DNA of 64,000 nt. Origin: Deinococcus sp. Marseille-Q6407 (lineage in GTDB: Bacteria > Deinococcota > Deinococci > Deinococcales > Deinococcaceae). Numbering within the stretch: position 1 is the first letter of the stretch; each line of letters starts with the position of its first letter. The translations under genes were made by a program, and so were the position numbers. A model generated the notes under the pieces. That model was not told the origin of the DNA, did no database searches, and saw only the letters and a list, made by a program, of their open reading frames with translations. Shown here piece by piece: positions 24,515-33,494 of this stretch. The stretch is from positions 5,976 to 69,975 of the forward strand of contig NZ_CAMPFU010000005.1 of the NCBI RefSeq assembly GCF_946848805.1, in the 5' to 3' direction.

Positions 24515-24546
24515 GCAAGGCAAGAACGCCGTGTTCTTCGCCTTGC
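24515..24546. other. imperfect hairpin in the gap after doc
   Basis: GCAAGGCAAGAAC and GTTCTTCGCCTTGC pair with one bulge around a 5-nt loop. There is no U-tract on the 3' side in either direction, so it is not a textbook terminator. The rest of 24451-24727 has no gene I can support. Confidence 0.4.
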
Positions 24547-24727
24547 CAGAAACCTTTCCAAAAACGACCGTTTACGCAAGTCTGCTCTGTTAGGCGAATT
24601 TAAGAGAAATCTATTCGCCCACTCAGGCGGCGGCTTATGATCTGTTTTCCAGATGATTGCTATTCAGTGGGAGCACCTAGAAAGGCCAATGCTTTACCAG
24701 CTTCGGTTAGATTTTCTTGTCCATTCC

Positions 24728-25933
24728 CTCAGTAGGTGACAACTTCACTTCCAGCCCCTCCTGGTGGGCAAAAAGGCTGGGTCAACAGGTCTAGGACAGC
24801 CATGAACTGTTGTGGTTTCCATCGTAAGGCATCTACGAGATGCTGAGCACCGTACCGCACCAGACTGACCGCTCTACGACCATGCTTGAGAATGGGGATG
24901 GACTGGGTCTGGTCAAACCAGACCCCCAAGCGCAAACAAAACATCCAGGCCAGTGTCACAAGGCCGAAGAGCCGCTGAAGACGGCTCCTTTCCGTCATCC
25001 CAGTCCGCTCCAGGTCGAAGCCTCGCTTCTTGAAGCTGCTGAAGGTGCACTCGATTGACCAGCGCTGCTTGTACAGCTTCCAGGTCTTCCGAGCGCTGAA
25101 ATCTGTGGCAATGATGACGAGGTCACCTGTGGATGACCTCGTCGCGACCACCCGCATGAGTTCGCCAAACACGAACACCTTTTCGTCGATTTCATGGAAA
25201 TGACCGTGCTGGACGTGCTTAAACCATTCCTTCCCATTCATGTCGTCCAGCATGTCGCTGTGCCGAATGCGGATCGCCCGCTTGATGCCTTGACGACGGA
25301 GAAAACGGAACCACTCCGCACCGATGAACTCACGGTCAGCCACCAGGCCTTGCCAGCGTTTCGCTGGCAAGACGCGGAGGAGCTTCAATACCAACCACAT
25401 ACGGGCGTAGGTGTGGCTGTTCCAAGACTCATCAAGAGGAACCCAAATCAGGGGCAGGGTGAAGCCATGAACCACGGCTCCAAGCACCAGAAAATTGATG
25501 GGCGTTTCCCCATGCTCCCAATTGGTGCGGTCCAGACTCAGCAACACCTTCCCCGGTGGAAGATGGACGACGAGCAGAGCGATGAAAAAGTCCATGTCCA
25601 GCTGCTCATCCCGGAAGGTGCGGTCTGCCCGCCTTTTCTTAGCCTGGGGCATGCTGATACCCGGCATGTGGGCACTCAGGTCGTGATGATTGATGCTCCT
25701 CGCGGCAATCATCGCCAGAAGGACGTCAATCAAGCGCTGAAGGGTGTCAATGCGGAGATGACTGGCGTGCGCTTTGAAGTGCTGGGTGAGTGCGGTAGCC
25801 TGCTGAGCAGCGGATTCTGTTGTTTTCACACTCTCAGAAGACCGCACACAGACGGCCCCATCAAGCTTGATGGGGCCGTCTGTTGGTTTTTGCCGTCTGG
25901 AACGAGGTCAAACTGAAGTTGTCACCTACTGAG
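24728..25933 (-). mobile_element. 1206-bp IS4-family element, copy B (inverted relative to copy A)
   Basis: Same perfect terminal repeats (CTCAGTAGGTGACAACTTCA) and the same internal 36-bp palindrome as copy A, in reverse orientation. No target duplication is visible. Together with copy A it brackets ~5.1 kb (LexA fragment, OLD, resolvase, AbrB/Doc), which could invert by recombination or move as a composite. Confidence 0.92.
24729..25847 (-). CDS. IS4-family transposase (copy B)
   Basis: 372 aa from the GTG at 25847, directly after the palindrome. It shares the DDE motifs of copy A (VLLSLDRTNWEHG, GLVADREFIG, YKQRWSIECTF). The longer upstream frame open in copy A is closed here by a TGA, which supports the shorter start in both copies. 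Confidence 0.9.
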   Translation of the reverse strand: MRSSESVKTTESAAQQATALTQHFKAHASHLRIDTLQRLIDVLLAMIAARSINHHDLSAHMPGISMPQAKKRRADRTFRDEQLDMDFFIALLVVHLPPGKVLLSLDRTNWEHGETPINFLVLGAVVHGFTLPLIWVPLDESWNSHTYARMWLVLKLLRVLPAKRWQGLVADREFIGAEWFRFLRRQGIKRAIRIRHSDMLDDMNGKEWFKHVQHGHFHEIDEKVFVFGELMRVVATRSSTGDLVIIATDFSARKTWKLYKQRWSIECTFSSFKKRGFDLERTGMTERSRLQRLFGLVTLAWMFCLRLGVWFDQTQSIPILKHGRRAVSLVRYGAQHLVDALRWKPQQFMAVLDLLTQPFCPPGGAGSEVVTY

Positions 25934-26000
25934 GAGGCAGACTTATGGGGTTCAGATTTACTGTCCGAGTGCTCTCAGTCAATTCCTGCTGAGTCTTCAG

Positions 26001-27151
26001 CTCATAACTTGCACCTTGCATAGCTGAGCGAATAGCCGTGCTGGCGCAGGAATTCTTGCTCTTTTCGAAGCTGGCCCAGCAGGTGGTTGAGCCTGACTTC
26101 GGGGAACAAGGCGTAGAGAGCCAAGCGTGCAGCTTCCTTCAAGGTCAGGGCCTCTGAGCGGTGCAGCGTCGTCAGGGTGAAGGCCAAGAAGACCATCAAA
26201 ATCCAGCGGTCCAGACCCCTGGCAGTTCGCAGCGCGAACTGCGCCAACCCAAACTGGTGCTTACCTTCTTTGAAAAACGACTCCAGCGCCCAGCGCCGTT
26301 TTCCTTCAGCAAGGATGTCCTTCCCCTCCAGCAGCTCGGATGACACCGCGAAGAATTCACGGTCCCCACGGTCTATTCTCCCCAGGGTCAGCGTTTCTAG
26401 AGGCCAGTTGGCGAGGTTGACATACCCTCCGTGCGGACAATCCGCCACTGTCACCCACCCAGGATGGTCCGTGCGCCGGTTGCTCCGCACACCCACCACG
26501 AACTCAAAACCCAGGCGCTGCACACCGTCCAGAAAGACAGCGGATTCGAATCCACTGTCTGCCAGTACGCAGACCTGAAAGCGTTTCCCCACGAAGTCTG
26601 GCACCTCTTCCAGCAAGTCGAGGGCTAACGTGACGGGAGTGCTGGTGTACTTGCCCTGGTAGACCCGGTAAGAAATGGGGAACTTCAGTTCCCCATACTC
26701 GGCGAACAAGACCACCAGATGGATGCCGTGCCTGCCGTTGTAGACACTGACGTAGGGCAGTTGAGTCCCCACCTTTTCCACCGTGGTCAGGTCCACACTG
26801 AGACGCAGACGAGGTCTGCGTTTGTGACGAGCCGCGTCCAGCAACATGCGCCATTGGGTGTCCTGCATCTCTTCCCAGCAGCGGTCTGAATCCCAGTCGT
26901 AGATGTTGAAGAAACGGCTGAGTGCACTGGGGCTGACTCCCTCTGCCTGGCTGAACTTGGTCTTCTGACCTGGACTGTGGAAAAGGTGCAGCGAAGCCTC
27001 CAGGCTTCGCCGTTGGTACAGCGTCTCTGGAATGTCCAGAATCCGCTGTGAGAGAATATGGGTGCGCTCCCCTGAAACCTGTTTGTACACACTTCCAGAA
27101 TTTCAGCTCTGGGAGCGCTTTTTGTCTCCCTATACAGGTGCAAGTTCTGAG
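26001..27151 (-). mobile_element. 1151-bp IS4/IS701-like element, copy 3
   Basis: Ends CTCATAAC... and ...TTCTGAG. The flanks (TTCAG and GAAGG) show no duplication. Its right end has TTTGTCTCCCTATACAGG, shared with copy 4, whereas copies 1, 2 and 5 have TTTGTCCGCCTATTCAGG, so at least two lineages of the element are present. Confidence 0.9.
26002..27090 (-). CDS. IS4/IS701-like DDE transposase (copy 3)
   Basis: 362 aa from GTG. It is full length with the DDE motifs [23 protein letters not shown] and [13 protein letters not shown]. It appears mosaic: the middle resembles copy 1 ([12 protein letters not shown]) and the ends resemble copy 2 ([21 protein letters not shown]), suggesting gene conversion among copies. 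Confidence 0.9.
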   Translation of the reverse strand: MYKQVSGERTHILSQRILDIPETLYQRRSLEASLHLFHSPGQKTKFSQAEGVSPSALSRFFNIYDWDSDRCWEEMQDTQWRMLLDAARHKRRPRLRLSVDLTTVEKVGTQLPYVSVYNGRHGIHLVVLFAEYGELKFPISYRVYQGKYTSTPVTLALDLLEEVPDFVGKRFQVCVLADSGFESAVFLDGVQRLGFEFVVGVRSNRRTDHPGWVTVADCPHGGYVNLANWPLETLTLGRIDRGDREFFAVSSELLEGKDILAEGKRRWALESFFKEGKHQFGLAQFALRTARGLDRWILMVFLAFTLTTLHRSEALTLKEAARLALYALFPEVRLNHLLGQLRKEQEFLRQHGYSLSYARCKL

Positions 27152-27241
27152 GAAGGTGCTGTTGCCCGGAGATGGTCAGCAAAAGCGGACTGGGCCTTGT
27201 TTTTCGGTGGAAGCTCGGGGAAGGTGCCCACGGTCTATACA

Positions 27242-27280
27242 GAAGCTGGAGCTGACCCAACAGGCATCAGCTCCAGCTTC
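27242..27280. terminator. bidirectional hairpin terminator
   Basis: GAAGCTGGAGCTGA (27242-27255) and TCAGCTCCAGCTTC (27267-27280) form a perfect 14-bp stem with an 11-nt loop, followed on the plus strand by CTTGTGTTTT. It lies 22 bp past the stop of the lipoprotein gene ending at 27303. Confidence 0.7.
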
Positions 27281-27302
27281 CTTGTGTTTTGTGGTGAGGC
27301 GC

Positions 27303-27983
27303 TTACTTGTGGAACGACACCCACGTCTTCGTCAGTGTGCCGCTGCGAACCACCAGATCACCCTCTGCCGACAGCTGACTGTCGAGCTTGTTGGTGGCCT
27401 GCAGGACGTTCCAGCCCGGCTTGACGGTGAAGTCCACGTCGTAGCTCTTCCGGCGGTCGGCGCAGACCGCACTGCCAGTCACGTGACCTTCGCCGCGTGC
27501 GAAGACCAAATGGTTGATCGTGTAGAAGGTGCCTGCCTGACGCGGGGTCTGGGTCACGGTGTTCAGGAGTTCCCTCGGCTGGCTGCCATCACTCTGTTCA
27601 CCCAGCATCAGGTCATTGATGCTGCTGAGGGTCGCAGGGACGCTCAGGGGCTTGTTGATCACGCAGTTGCTGGCCTTGGCTCCAGCTTCCAGTTCCCGCA
27701 GTACATCCACCAGATTGGCCTTGTCCTCCAGCTGGGCCGGCAGCTTCAGCGTGAAGTTGCCCTGGGCGTCGGTGGCTGTGCGTGCCACTTCCTTGCCGGT
27801 CACTTCGATGCCGATCACCGTGGTGGGTGCGGTCAGTGGGGAAATCTTGCCGTTCTGTTCGCTGCTGACGGTGCCGCTGATGGTGTCACCCAACTGGGCA
27901 GCGGGCGGACGCTGGTTTTGGCAGGAAGCCAGCAGCAGAGGCAGGGCCAGGCCGGCGGCGGTCAGTTTCATCAGGTGGGTCAT
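27303..27983 (-). CDS. lipoprotein with carboxypeptidase-regulatory-like region
   Basis: 226 aa. The signal peptide ends in lipobox LLASC. The next ~80 residues (DTISGTVSSEQNGKI, VTGKEVARTATDAQGNFTLKLP) look like a carboxypeptidase-regulatory / transthyretin-like beta domain. The C-terminal part has two Cys (ASNCVIN, SAVCADRR) that may pair. AAAGGA precedes the ATG. The function at the cell surface is unknown. It is followed by a strong terminator. Confidence 0.7.
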   Translation of the reverse strand: MTHLMKLTAAGLALPLLLASCQNQRPPAAQLGDTISGTVSSEQNGKISPLTAPTTVIGIEVTGKEVARTATDAQGNFTLKLPAQLEDKANLVDVLRELEAGAKASNCVINKPLSVPATLSSINDLMLGEQSDGSQPRELLNTVTQTPRQAGTFYTINHLVFARGEGHVTGSAVCADRRKSYDVDFTVKPGWNVLQATNKLDSQLSAEGDLVVRSGTLTKTWVSFHK

Positions 27984-28031
27984 GGGGTGTCCTTTCTGGA
28001 TGCCAGCGCATCACAGCTGGGGGAGTGAGTG

Positions 28032-28541
28032 TCAGGGGACGGTAACGGTTAGCTGCGTGTCTGCCGCACGGCCAGGTTGCACCTGGTAGAAGTTATCCAC
28101 GGCAGACTGCTCCGGAACAGATGGGTCGGCGTATTCTAGTGCACTGACACCGATGGCGTATTCTAGTGCACTGACACCGATGTTGAGCCTGTGCTGTCCA
28201 GGGCCGAGTCCCAGCGTCGCGGCGTCCACTGTCCAGACAGTTTGCCAGATACCACCCTGCTGAACCAGCGGGATGGTGGCCAGGGGGTGTTCGAACGAAT
28301 CACGGTGAATCCTCAGACTTCTGACCCGGCTTTCTTTGGTGCCAGCGCAGGTATCGGCCTGTCTGGGGTCATACGTGACAGTAATCTGGGCAGGCAGGGT
28401 GACGGTTTGGGTGGACAGCTGATAATACCGGGCAGTCCCCGACAGTTGTAGGCAGCTGTCTTTGGGCATGAGTGTACCGGCAAGCTGGTGGCAGCCGGTT
28501 ATCAGAGGAGCAAAGAGAAGCAGGGGAAGCAGACGTTTCAT
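28032..28541 (-). CDS. lipoprotein with an internal 9-residue duplication
   Basis: 169 aa beginning MKRLLPLLLFAPLITGC, with lipobox LITGC and GGAGGA before the ATG. A beta-rich mature domain follows. The peptide IGVSALEYA occurs twice in tandem, encoded by an exact 27-bp duplication (28128-28181), so the reading frame is kept. No family is recognised. It is 48 bp upstream of the other lipoprotein gene and likely cotranscribed. Confidence 0.65.
   Translation of the reverse strand: MKRLLPLLLFAPLITGCHQLAGTLMPKDSCLQLSGTARYYQLSTQTVTLPAQITVTYDPRQADTCAGTKESRVRSLRIHRDSFEHPLATIPLVQQGGIWQTVWTVDAATLGLGPGQHRLNIGVSALEYAIGVSALEYADPSVPEQSAVDNFYQVQPGRAADTQLTVTVP
28128..28181. repeat. exact 27-bp tandem duplication inside a lipoprotein gene
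   Basis: The two units 28128-28154 and 28155-28181 are identical. It is probably a recent slippage event, since third positions have not diverged. Confidence 0.9.
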
Positions 28542-28559
28542 AGGTATCCTCCAGGGATA

Positions 28560-29404
28560 ACGCCGTTTAGGGCCTAGCGAGGTTGTGCGCGAGTACAGCC
28601 AGAACGACGCGGAGCTTGAGTGACGCCAGAGTTTTGGTCTGAACGGAACGAATTTGCGCTTCTACGAGCGCAGAGAAGACCGTTTCAATGCGTTTGCGAA
28701 TTCTGGGATGGCGAGATTCTCGCCATCCCGTGTCGTATTTGGTGTTCTTCTTGGGTGGATACACGTAGCCTAGACAGCAATAGCCTTTGTCGCCAATGAT
28801 GGTTGGGCCTTCAAACTCTGGCCACCTGAGATTCAGCTCGTAACTCACCGTAACGTCGTGGAGGTTTGCAGGTCGGATGACGTACTGAACGATTTGTCCA
28901 CCTGGTGTGACCCAGGCGTGCAACTTGTATCCGAAGAACTCACCCTGAGTTCCGAAACCCCACTTTGCTCCTGGGAATTGACAAAGATGAGTGCGTTTGG
29001 GACGGCAAATGGGGAGGGGCATCGAATCAATCACAACCTCGGCGCACGGCTGAGCTGGGCTGGCAACATGTTCCAAGAGTGGTAAAAGCTTGATGCCCCT
29101 GGTGTAAGCCTGTGTGTAGGAAGGAAGACCGGGACGGTCTTCCTTGAGGATGTTCCACCAGATGGAAGCAAATGGATGCTTGAAGATGAGACGGGAGAGC
29201 AGCAGAGCAACCAGCATGGCATCTGTGACCTTCTGGTGCTGGCAGGATTTCCGGTCACTGAAGTGCTTCCTGGCCCAGAGATAGAGGTGGCGAATGACGT
29301 GTCGACGTCCTAAACTATGGTGGAGACGATATTTAGCCATGTCGTCTCTATTTTTATGTGCCTGAGACGCACTTCAACAGTGGTCGGTCAGCCCTAAACG
29401 GCGT
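28560..29404 (-). mobile_element. IS982-family element
   Basis: Terminal repeats ACGCCGTTTAGGGC at 28560-28573 and its complement at 29391-29404 bound 845 bp with a single transposase. The right flank is the interior of a truncated 1151-bp IS (copy 5), the left flank is the lipoprotein promoter region. No copy-5 sequence remains on the left, so an adjacent deletion has occurred. Confidence 0.85.
28567..29340 (-). CDS. IS982-family transposase
   Basis: 257 aa. DDE residues are visible in VVIDSMPLPIC (D), IIGDKGYCCLGY (D) and RKRIETVFSALVE (E). The segment GEFFGYKLHAWVTPGGQI...RPANLHDV is typical of IS982. Full length and apparently intact. Confidence 0.88.
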   Translation of the reverse strand: MAKYRLHHSLGRRHVIRHLYLWARKHFSDRKSCQHQKVTDAMLVALLLSRLIFKHPFASIWWNILKEDRPGLPSYTQAYTRGIKLLPLLEHVASPAQPCAEVVIDSMPLPICRPKRTHLCQFPGAKWGFGTQGEFFGYKLHAWVTPGGQIVQYVIRPANLHDVTVSYELNLRWPEFEGPTIIGDKGYCCLGYVYPPKKNTKYDTGWRESRHPRIRKRIETVFSALVEAQIRSVQTKTLASLKLRVVLAVLAHNLARP

Positions 29405-29644
29405 AAGCGACTCAGTGCACTGGGGCTGGCTCCTTCAGCTTGGCTGAATTTGATCTTCTGGCCTGGACTGTGGAAAAGGTGCAGCGAAGCCTCCAGGCTT
29501 CGCCGTTGGTACAGCGTCTCTGGAATGTCCAGAATCCGCTGTGAGAGAATATGGGTGCGCTCCCCTGAAACCTGTTTGTACACACTTCCAGAATTTCGGC
29601 TCTGGGAGCGCTTTTTGTCCGCCTATTCAGGTGCAAGTTCTGAG
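29405..29644 (-). mobile_element. truncated 1151-bp IS4/IS701-like element, copy 5
   Basis: Only the transposase-start side (~240 bp) remains, encoding [18 protein letters not shown] to SPSALSR and ending ...GTGCAAGTTCTGAG at 29644. The rest has been replaced by the IS982 element. The outer end lies inside an MmeI-like gene. Confidence 0.9.
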
Positions 29645-31796
29645 TCAGGCCACTGAAATCAATGATGTAACGCTGGGCGTCATGGCCGTTGACATCTTTA
29701 CCTACCTTAAAGGGTCGGATAACAGCGCTGTTATCGTGGCTCTCAGGATTGGGCAAGATTTGCATGTTCTGAGCATCCTGCTTGCTCAATAAGAAATGCT
29801 TACTGCCGGGAATCACCCCGATAAAGGACCGCCCTGCATTTCTGCTCAGCTGGGCGGCACTCCGTAAATCTGGGCCACTGCAAAGGTCGACGTGAATAGC
29901 GCCTACCTCCGTGCGGATAGTGCGGCGGCGTTTGGGATCACGCTCGTCACCCTCATGGAGCAGCAGTGCTTTGTCTGTCTGGCTTCCATCGTCGAACATC
30001 ACGATGGCTGTCCGAACGGCGGCCCCGCTCTGAATCCAGGCACGGTCAGGCCACGCGGCAAAGATGCTGCCGCTTTCGTTAATGCGTTCCAGTACGCGGG
30101 CATTTTCTCCCATGCCAATAGAGTTGGTAGCAATCAGGCCAACGCGACTGGTTCTGCCGGTGGCAACATTCTCTCTGGCCTGCTCAAAGAAGTAACACAC
30201 GAAGTCGCTCTGGCCTGGAATCTTCCCGCTGTAGGCGCCGCGCAGCTTGTCCACATAGACACCGCCCAGTTGCTGCCGCATAGGCGAGTAGCCCAGGAAA
30301 GGCGGGTTGCCCACAATAAACTCGGCCTCCGGCCATTCCCGTGCTGCTGGACCGTCCATTACGGCGTCACAGTGCTTGAGACCCGGCAGGGAGCGCAGCA
30401 CCGGAGAGACCTCCCGCTTCTCGCCATGCTCAGACAGCCATTGCAGGTAGCCGATGTGCAGCACCATGCCGGCGATTTCGTGGGCGTAGGCGTTCACTTC
30501 CATACCTAGAAGCTGTTGTGGAGAAACCTGGGCTGCTGGAACTTGGTCAAGGGTAACTGCCCGGATGGTTTGGCGAACTTCCAGCTCAAGGTCCAGCAAA
30601 AGCCGGAGTGACACGTACAAAAAGTTGCCTGACCCCATTGCCGGGTCCATGACGCGCACCGACGCAAGCCGCTGCTGAAAAGCCTTCAGGCGCTCAACGA
30701 CTTCTTTGGTCAACTGTTCGGTTTCAGCCTGCTGGGTAAACAGGTCACCGCTCGCGGCACGGTTCTCTTCAATCTGGTGCAGCATGGGCTGAATCTCTGC
30801 ACGTACCGTTTCCCACTCTTTCCTGAGTGGAACGAAGATGACCGGCTCCACCACGTCCAGAATGTCGGCCAGTGGGGTGTAATGTGCGCCCAGCTGCCAG
30901 CGCTTCTCCGGGTCAATCACCAGCTCAAACAGAGTGCCGAAAATAATGGGATCGATCTTTGACCAGTTGCGCTGCGCTGCGTCGTGCAGCCGGTTCAGAG
31001 CCGTCCGGTCTAAGTTCGGGGCCTGGGTAGCTTCAAAGACCCCACCATTGATATAGGGAATGCGTCCCTGCATGGTCAGGCGGCCTACCTTCATGGCCTC
31101 GAACAGCTCCTGGCACATCGGGGAAAAGTCTTCCGGGTGCTGCAAGGCCGCTTTGAGCAGTCGTGTGAACGTTTGCTTCGGCAGCAGTCCCACGTCCTCT
31201 GCGAACAGGGTGAACATCACGCGAATCAGGAAGTGAGCCGTCTCCTCCGGGTCTTCTCCCTCTTTTTTCAGGGCGTCACTGATTTTTGCCAGAGACTCCA
31301 CAGCAGCGACGGTTGCCAGCTCAATGGCGCGGGCGGGATTAAATTCCTGGAGCGCCGTCCACAGCAGGCGCAAACGCTGCCGCGTCTCTTCTTTCAGCAG
31401 GTCTTCCAGGTCGTACTCTTCGACATGCTTCTGGGTGCCGGTGAAGTTGGTATGCACCCGGATGGTCTGCATGTCACAGACCACCAGCAACGGCGGATTT
31501 TCGAGGTCTTCCCGGTAAGTCAGCAGCTGTTGGTAGGCGCGGTTCAGGTCTTTGCCCTTCCCCTTGTATTCCCAGCCAAAAGCGCCACGTTTCCATATGT
31601 CCGCAAAACCACTGCCTCCGGTGACCTTGAGGACCGGCTTCTCGAAACGGTACTCGTTGCCTTCGGGGTCTGCCTCCATCGGCGTTGGAACACCTAAAAG
31701 CTGGCACAGGTCCATGAAGTGACTTTGTGCCGCCCCTTTCTCATTCACGGTGGCGTGCTTATAGCGCTGCACAAAGGTTTCTGGCGTCATGGGCAT
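29645..31796 (-). pseudogene. MmeI-like restriction-modification enzyme, C-terminus lost to an IS
   Basis: The first 717 codons are intact. The nuclease motif is D66...E76-x-K78 (FADIWKRG, WEYKGKGK), methyltransferase motif I is DPAMGSGNF, and motif IV is NPPFLGYS. The frame ends at YIIDFSGLTQ where copy 5 of the IS begins, removing about 200 residues of target-recognition region. It is homologous to, but clearly distinct from, the intact enzyme at 1525-4287. TAAACT lies 7 nt before the ATG, again leaderless-like. Without the recognition domain it is unlikely to work. Confidence 0.9.
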
Positions 31797-31814
31797 GCGA
31801 AGCAGTTTATTACG

Positions 31815-32117
31815 TCAGCGGCCTAGCCCTCTTTTTGGCACTGGATGATCTTTGGGATTAATCCACCAGTCGCGTCCCTGCAACTCGGCAGTTGGCAGAC
31901 GGCCCGCCCGTGCCAGTTTGCGGGCATTGCTGGGGTCCATGTTGCGTTTTTTGGCCCATTCACTAAGCGGCACTTTGTCTCCGTGCTTTTTAACTTTCCA
32001 GTCGCGCCCCTGTTTGAACGCACCTGGCACCTTGCCGTCTGCGGCCAGGCGGCGTGCCCACGAAGCCTCTACGCCATTTTCTTTTGCCCAGTCGGTAAGT
32101 TGCATGGGTTTGTCCAT
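31815..32117 (-). CDS. tandem-duplicated helix-turn-helix protein upstream of the MmeI-like gene
   Basis: 100 aa with two homologous ~45-residue units: LTDWAKENGVEASWARRLAA ... GRDWKV and LSEWAKKRNMDPSNARKLAR ... GRDWWI. Each looks like an excisionase/MerR-type helix-turn-helix (helix, turn 'WAkkn.v....aRklA..GklP'). TAATCT lies 6 nt before the ATG. It ends 18 bp upstream of the MmeI-like gene and may regulate it, in the way controller proteins serve other restriction-modification systems. That role is inference. Confidence 0.65.
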   Translation of the reverse strand: MDKPMQLTDWAKENGVEASWARRLAADGKVPGAFKQGRDWKVKKHGDKVPLSEWAKKRNMDPSNARKLARAGRLPTAELQGRDWWINPKDHPVPKRGLGR

Positions 32118-32176
32118 GCAGACAGATTACCCTCTAGCGTGCCCAGAAAAGAAGGGAGTTTGGCCTGACCCCTGTT

Positions 32177-32728
32177 TCATAGCAGCTGCCACTGCTCTTC
32201 TCCCCCTGCGGTGGTTTCTTCCAATCGCCACGTCTGGCCGGTCACGGCGTCCTGCCAGCCCTGGGGGATGCGGCACATCAGGTAGCAGTGATTGTCCAGG
32301 GAGTCAGGGCGCACGCGCAGGCTTTCGGTCTGAAGCACAGCGGCGAAAGACGTTTCACTGTCGCGGCAGACGTGCAGTGCAGTTCCGTCCTGCTGCCAAG
32401 CGTGGGAGGCCTTGACCTCCGCCCAAATCCAGCTTTCGCGCTGCTGGGGTGTCAGTTGAGTCAGCAACGTAGGAAACTGCGTCTGCACAAACTCCTGCTG
32501 TTGGTGGTAGGCGTCCAGAGACTTTTGCTGCTCGTCGCTGACCGGCGTGGTGTCATACAGATAAGTGCGGGCCGGGGACGTACCGATAAGCGTGGGGCGC
32601 TGACCTTCTCCGTGGACCTGATGCCACGCTTGCCCCTTGCCGTGGCGAACATAGCTCTGCTCGCTCAGGTGCAGTAACAGGTTCGCTGCGGCGCTGTCCA
32701 ACACCGTTACTGTTGATGGGGTGCCCAT
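32177..32728 (-). CDS. hypothetical protein
   Basis: 183 aa with GGAG before the ATG. Charged and Gln-rich centre (DEQQKSLDAYHQQQEFVQTQ), then WIWAEVKASHAWQQDGTALHV and a C-terminus WRLEETTAGGEEQWQLL. No signal peptide or known domain is recognised. It lies in a run of unknown genes between the MmeI-like remnant and a SNF2 fragment. Confidence 0.5.
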   Translation of the reverse strand: MGTPSTVTVLDSAAANLLLHLSEQSYVRHGKGQAWHQVHGEGQRPTLIGTSPARTYLYDTTPVSDEQQKSLDAYHQQQEFVQTQFPTLLTQLTPQQRESWIWAEVKASHAWQQDGTALHVCRDSETSFAAVLQTESLRVRPDSLDNHCYLMCRIPQGWQDAVTGQTWRLEETTAGGEEQWQLL

Positions 32729-32764
32729 AGTCTCAACTCCTTTTTGCCCTGATGGCGGTGAGGT

Positions 32765-33277
32765 TCAGTGGTCAGCCGGCTGGGCCAGCTGATTCAGCAG
32801 GTACTGCTGCCGGCGATACAAGGTCGAAGGATGGACGCCAAAGCGTTCGCTCAGCTCCTTGCGGCTGTAGTCGGGCGACAGAATCATTTCGTCTTGTTCC
32901 TCCGTCCACTGGACCGGAGGCCGGAACGCGGGGTTTTTGCCTTCTTTGAGCAGGCGGCGGCGGTAGGCGGCGGTGCCTTTGGTCTCCCCAAAGATGTTCA
33001 GGGCACGGCGCAGCTTGGTGACCTGTGCCCGTGAGATGCCGAAAGTCTCTTCTACTTCGGGGCCAGCCCACTCGCGCAGCGCTTTTTCCAGCGAGCCGAA
33101 CACCAGAATGGACGCAGGGCCACGGCGAGTGCTGCCCTTCGCCCGGCCCATCGGCCAGGGCACGGTTCCGTTCGTAAAACGGATGATTTCGGCATCGACA
33201 TTATCTAAATTGCAGTGGACAGTATCGCCCACCTTCAAGTTCAGAGGTGGGACTTCCTGACTACGGTCGTTTTTCAT
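32765..33277 (-). CDS. DNA-binding-like protein with helix-turn-helix segments
   Basis: 170 aa. An N-terminal beta part is LKVGDTVHCNLDNVDAEIIRF. A segment VEETFGISRAQVTKLRRAL follows, and a C-terminal WTEEQDEMILSPDYSRKELSERFGVHPSTLYRRQQYL is a Myb/SANT-like or helix-turn-helix domain. The ATG overlaps the stop of the SNF2 remnant (ACATGA), so it was probably expressed from the helicase operon before the helicase was truncated. Function unknown. Confidence 0.6.
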   Translation of the reverse strand: MKNDRSQEVPPLNLKVGDTVHCNLDNVDAEIIRFTNGTVPWPMGRAKGSTRRGPASILVFGSLEKALREWAGPEVEETFGISRAQVTKLRRALNIFGETKGTAAYRRRLLKEGKNPAFRPPVQWTEEQDEMILSPDYSRKELSERFGVHPSTLYRRQQYLLNQLAQPADH

Positions 33278-33490
33278 GTGCTTCCTCCTGGGGGCGGGAC
33301 ATTGTCTTCTGTTCTGGCGTCGGCCACCACATCGTGTAACCAGCCGCTCAGCCAGCCGCTCAGGTCGGCGTCACCGTCCACATCCTCCCCATCCACGATC
33401 ACGGCACTGGCGCGGCGCTTGGCCTGTCTGAGACTGTACAGTCCCTCATCAATGGTGCCCTTTGCAAGTACGTTGGTGACGTGTACTGTC
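33274..33490 (-). pseudogene. SNF2-type helicase, C-terminal remnant
   Basis: The open frame has no start but reads VHVTNVLAKGTIDEGLYSLRQAKRRASAVIVDGE, the end of motif VI and beyond in SNF2/Rad54 helicases ('V.rli.kGTiEE.i..l...K..l...vl.g'). It ends in TGA overlapping the next gene's ATG. Upstream sequence beyond ~33490 does not continue the family and instead carries a plus-strand gene, so a breakpoint lies there. Confidence 0.65.
33462..33489 (+). promoter_or_regulatory. promoter for the membrane protein gene
   Basis: TTGCAA (33462-33467) and TACTGT (33484-33489) are separated by 16 nt, and the ATG follows 5 nt after the -10, giving a leaderless transcript. It overlaps the antisense helicase remnant. 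Confidence 0.45.
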
Positions 33491-33494
33491 GACG

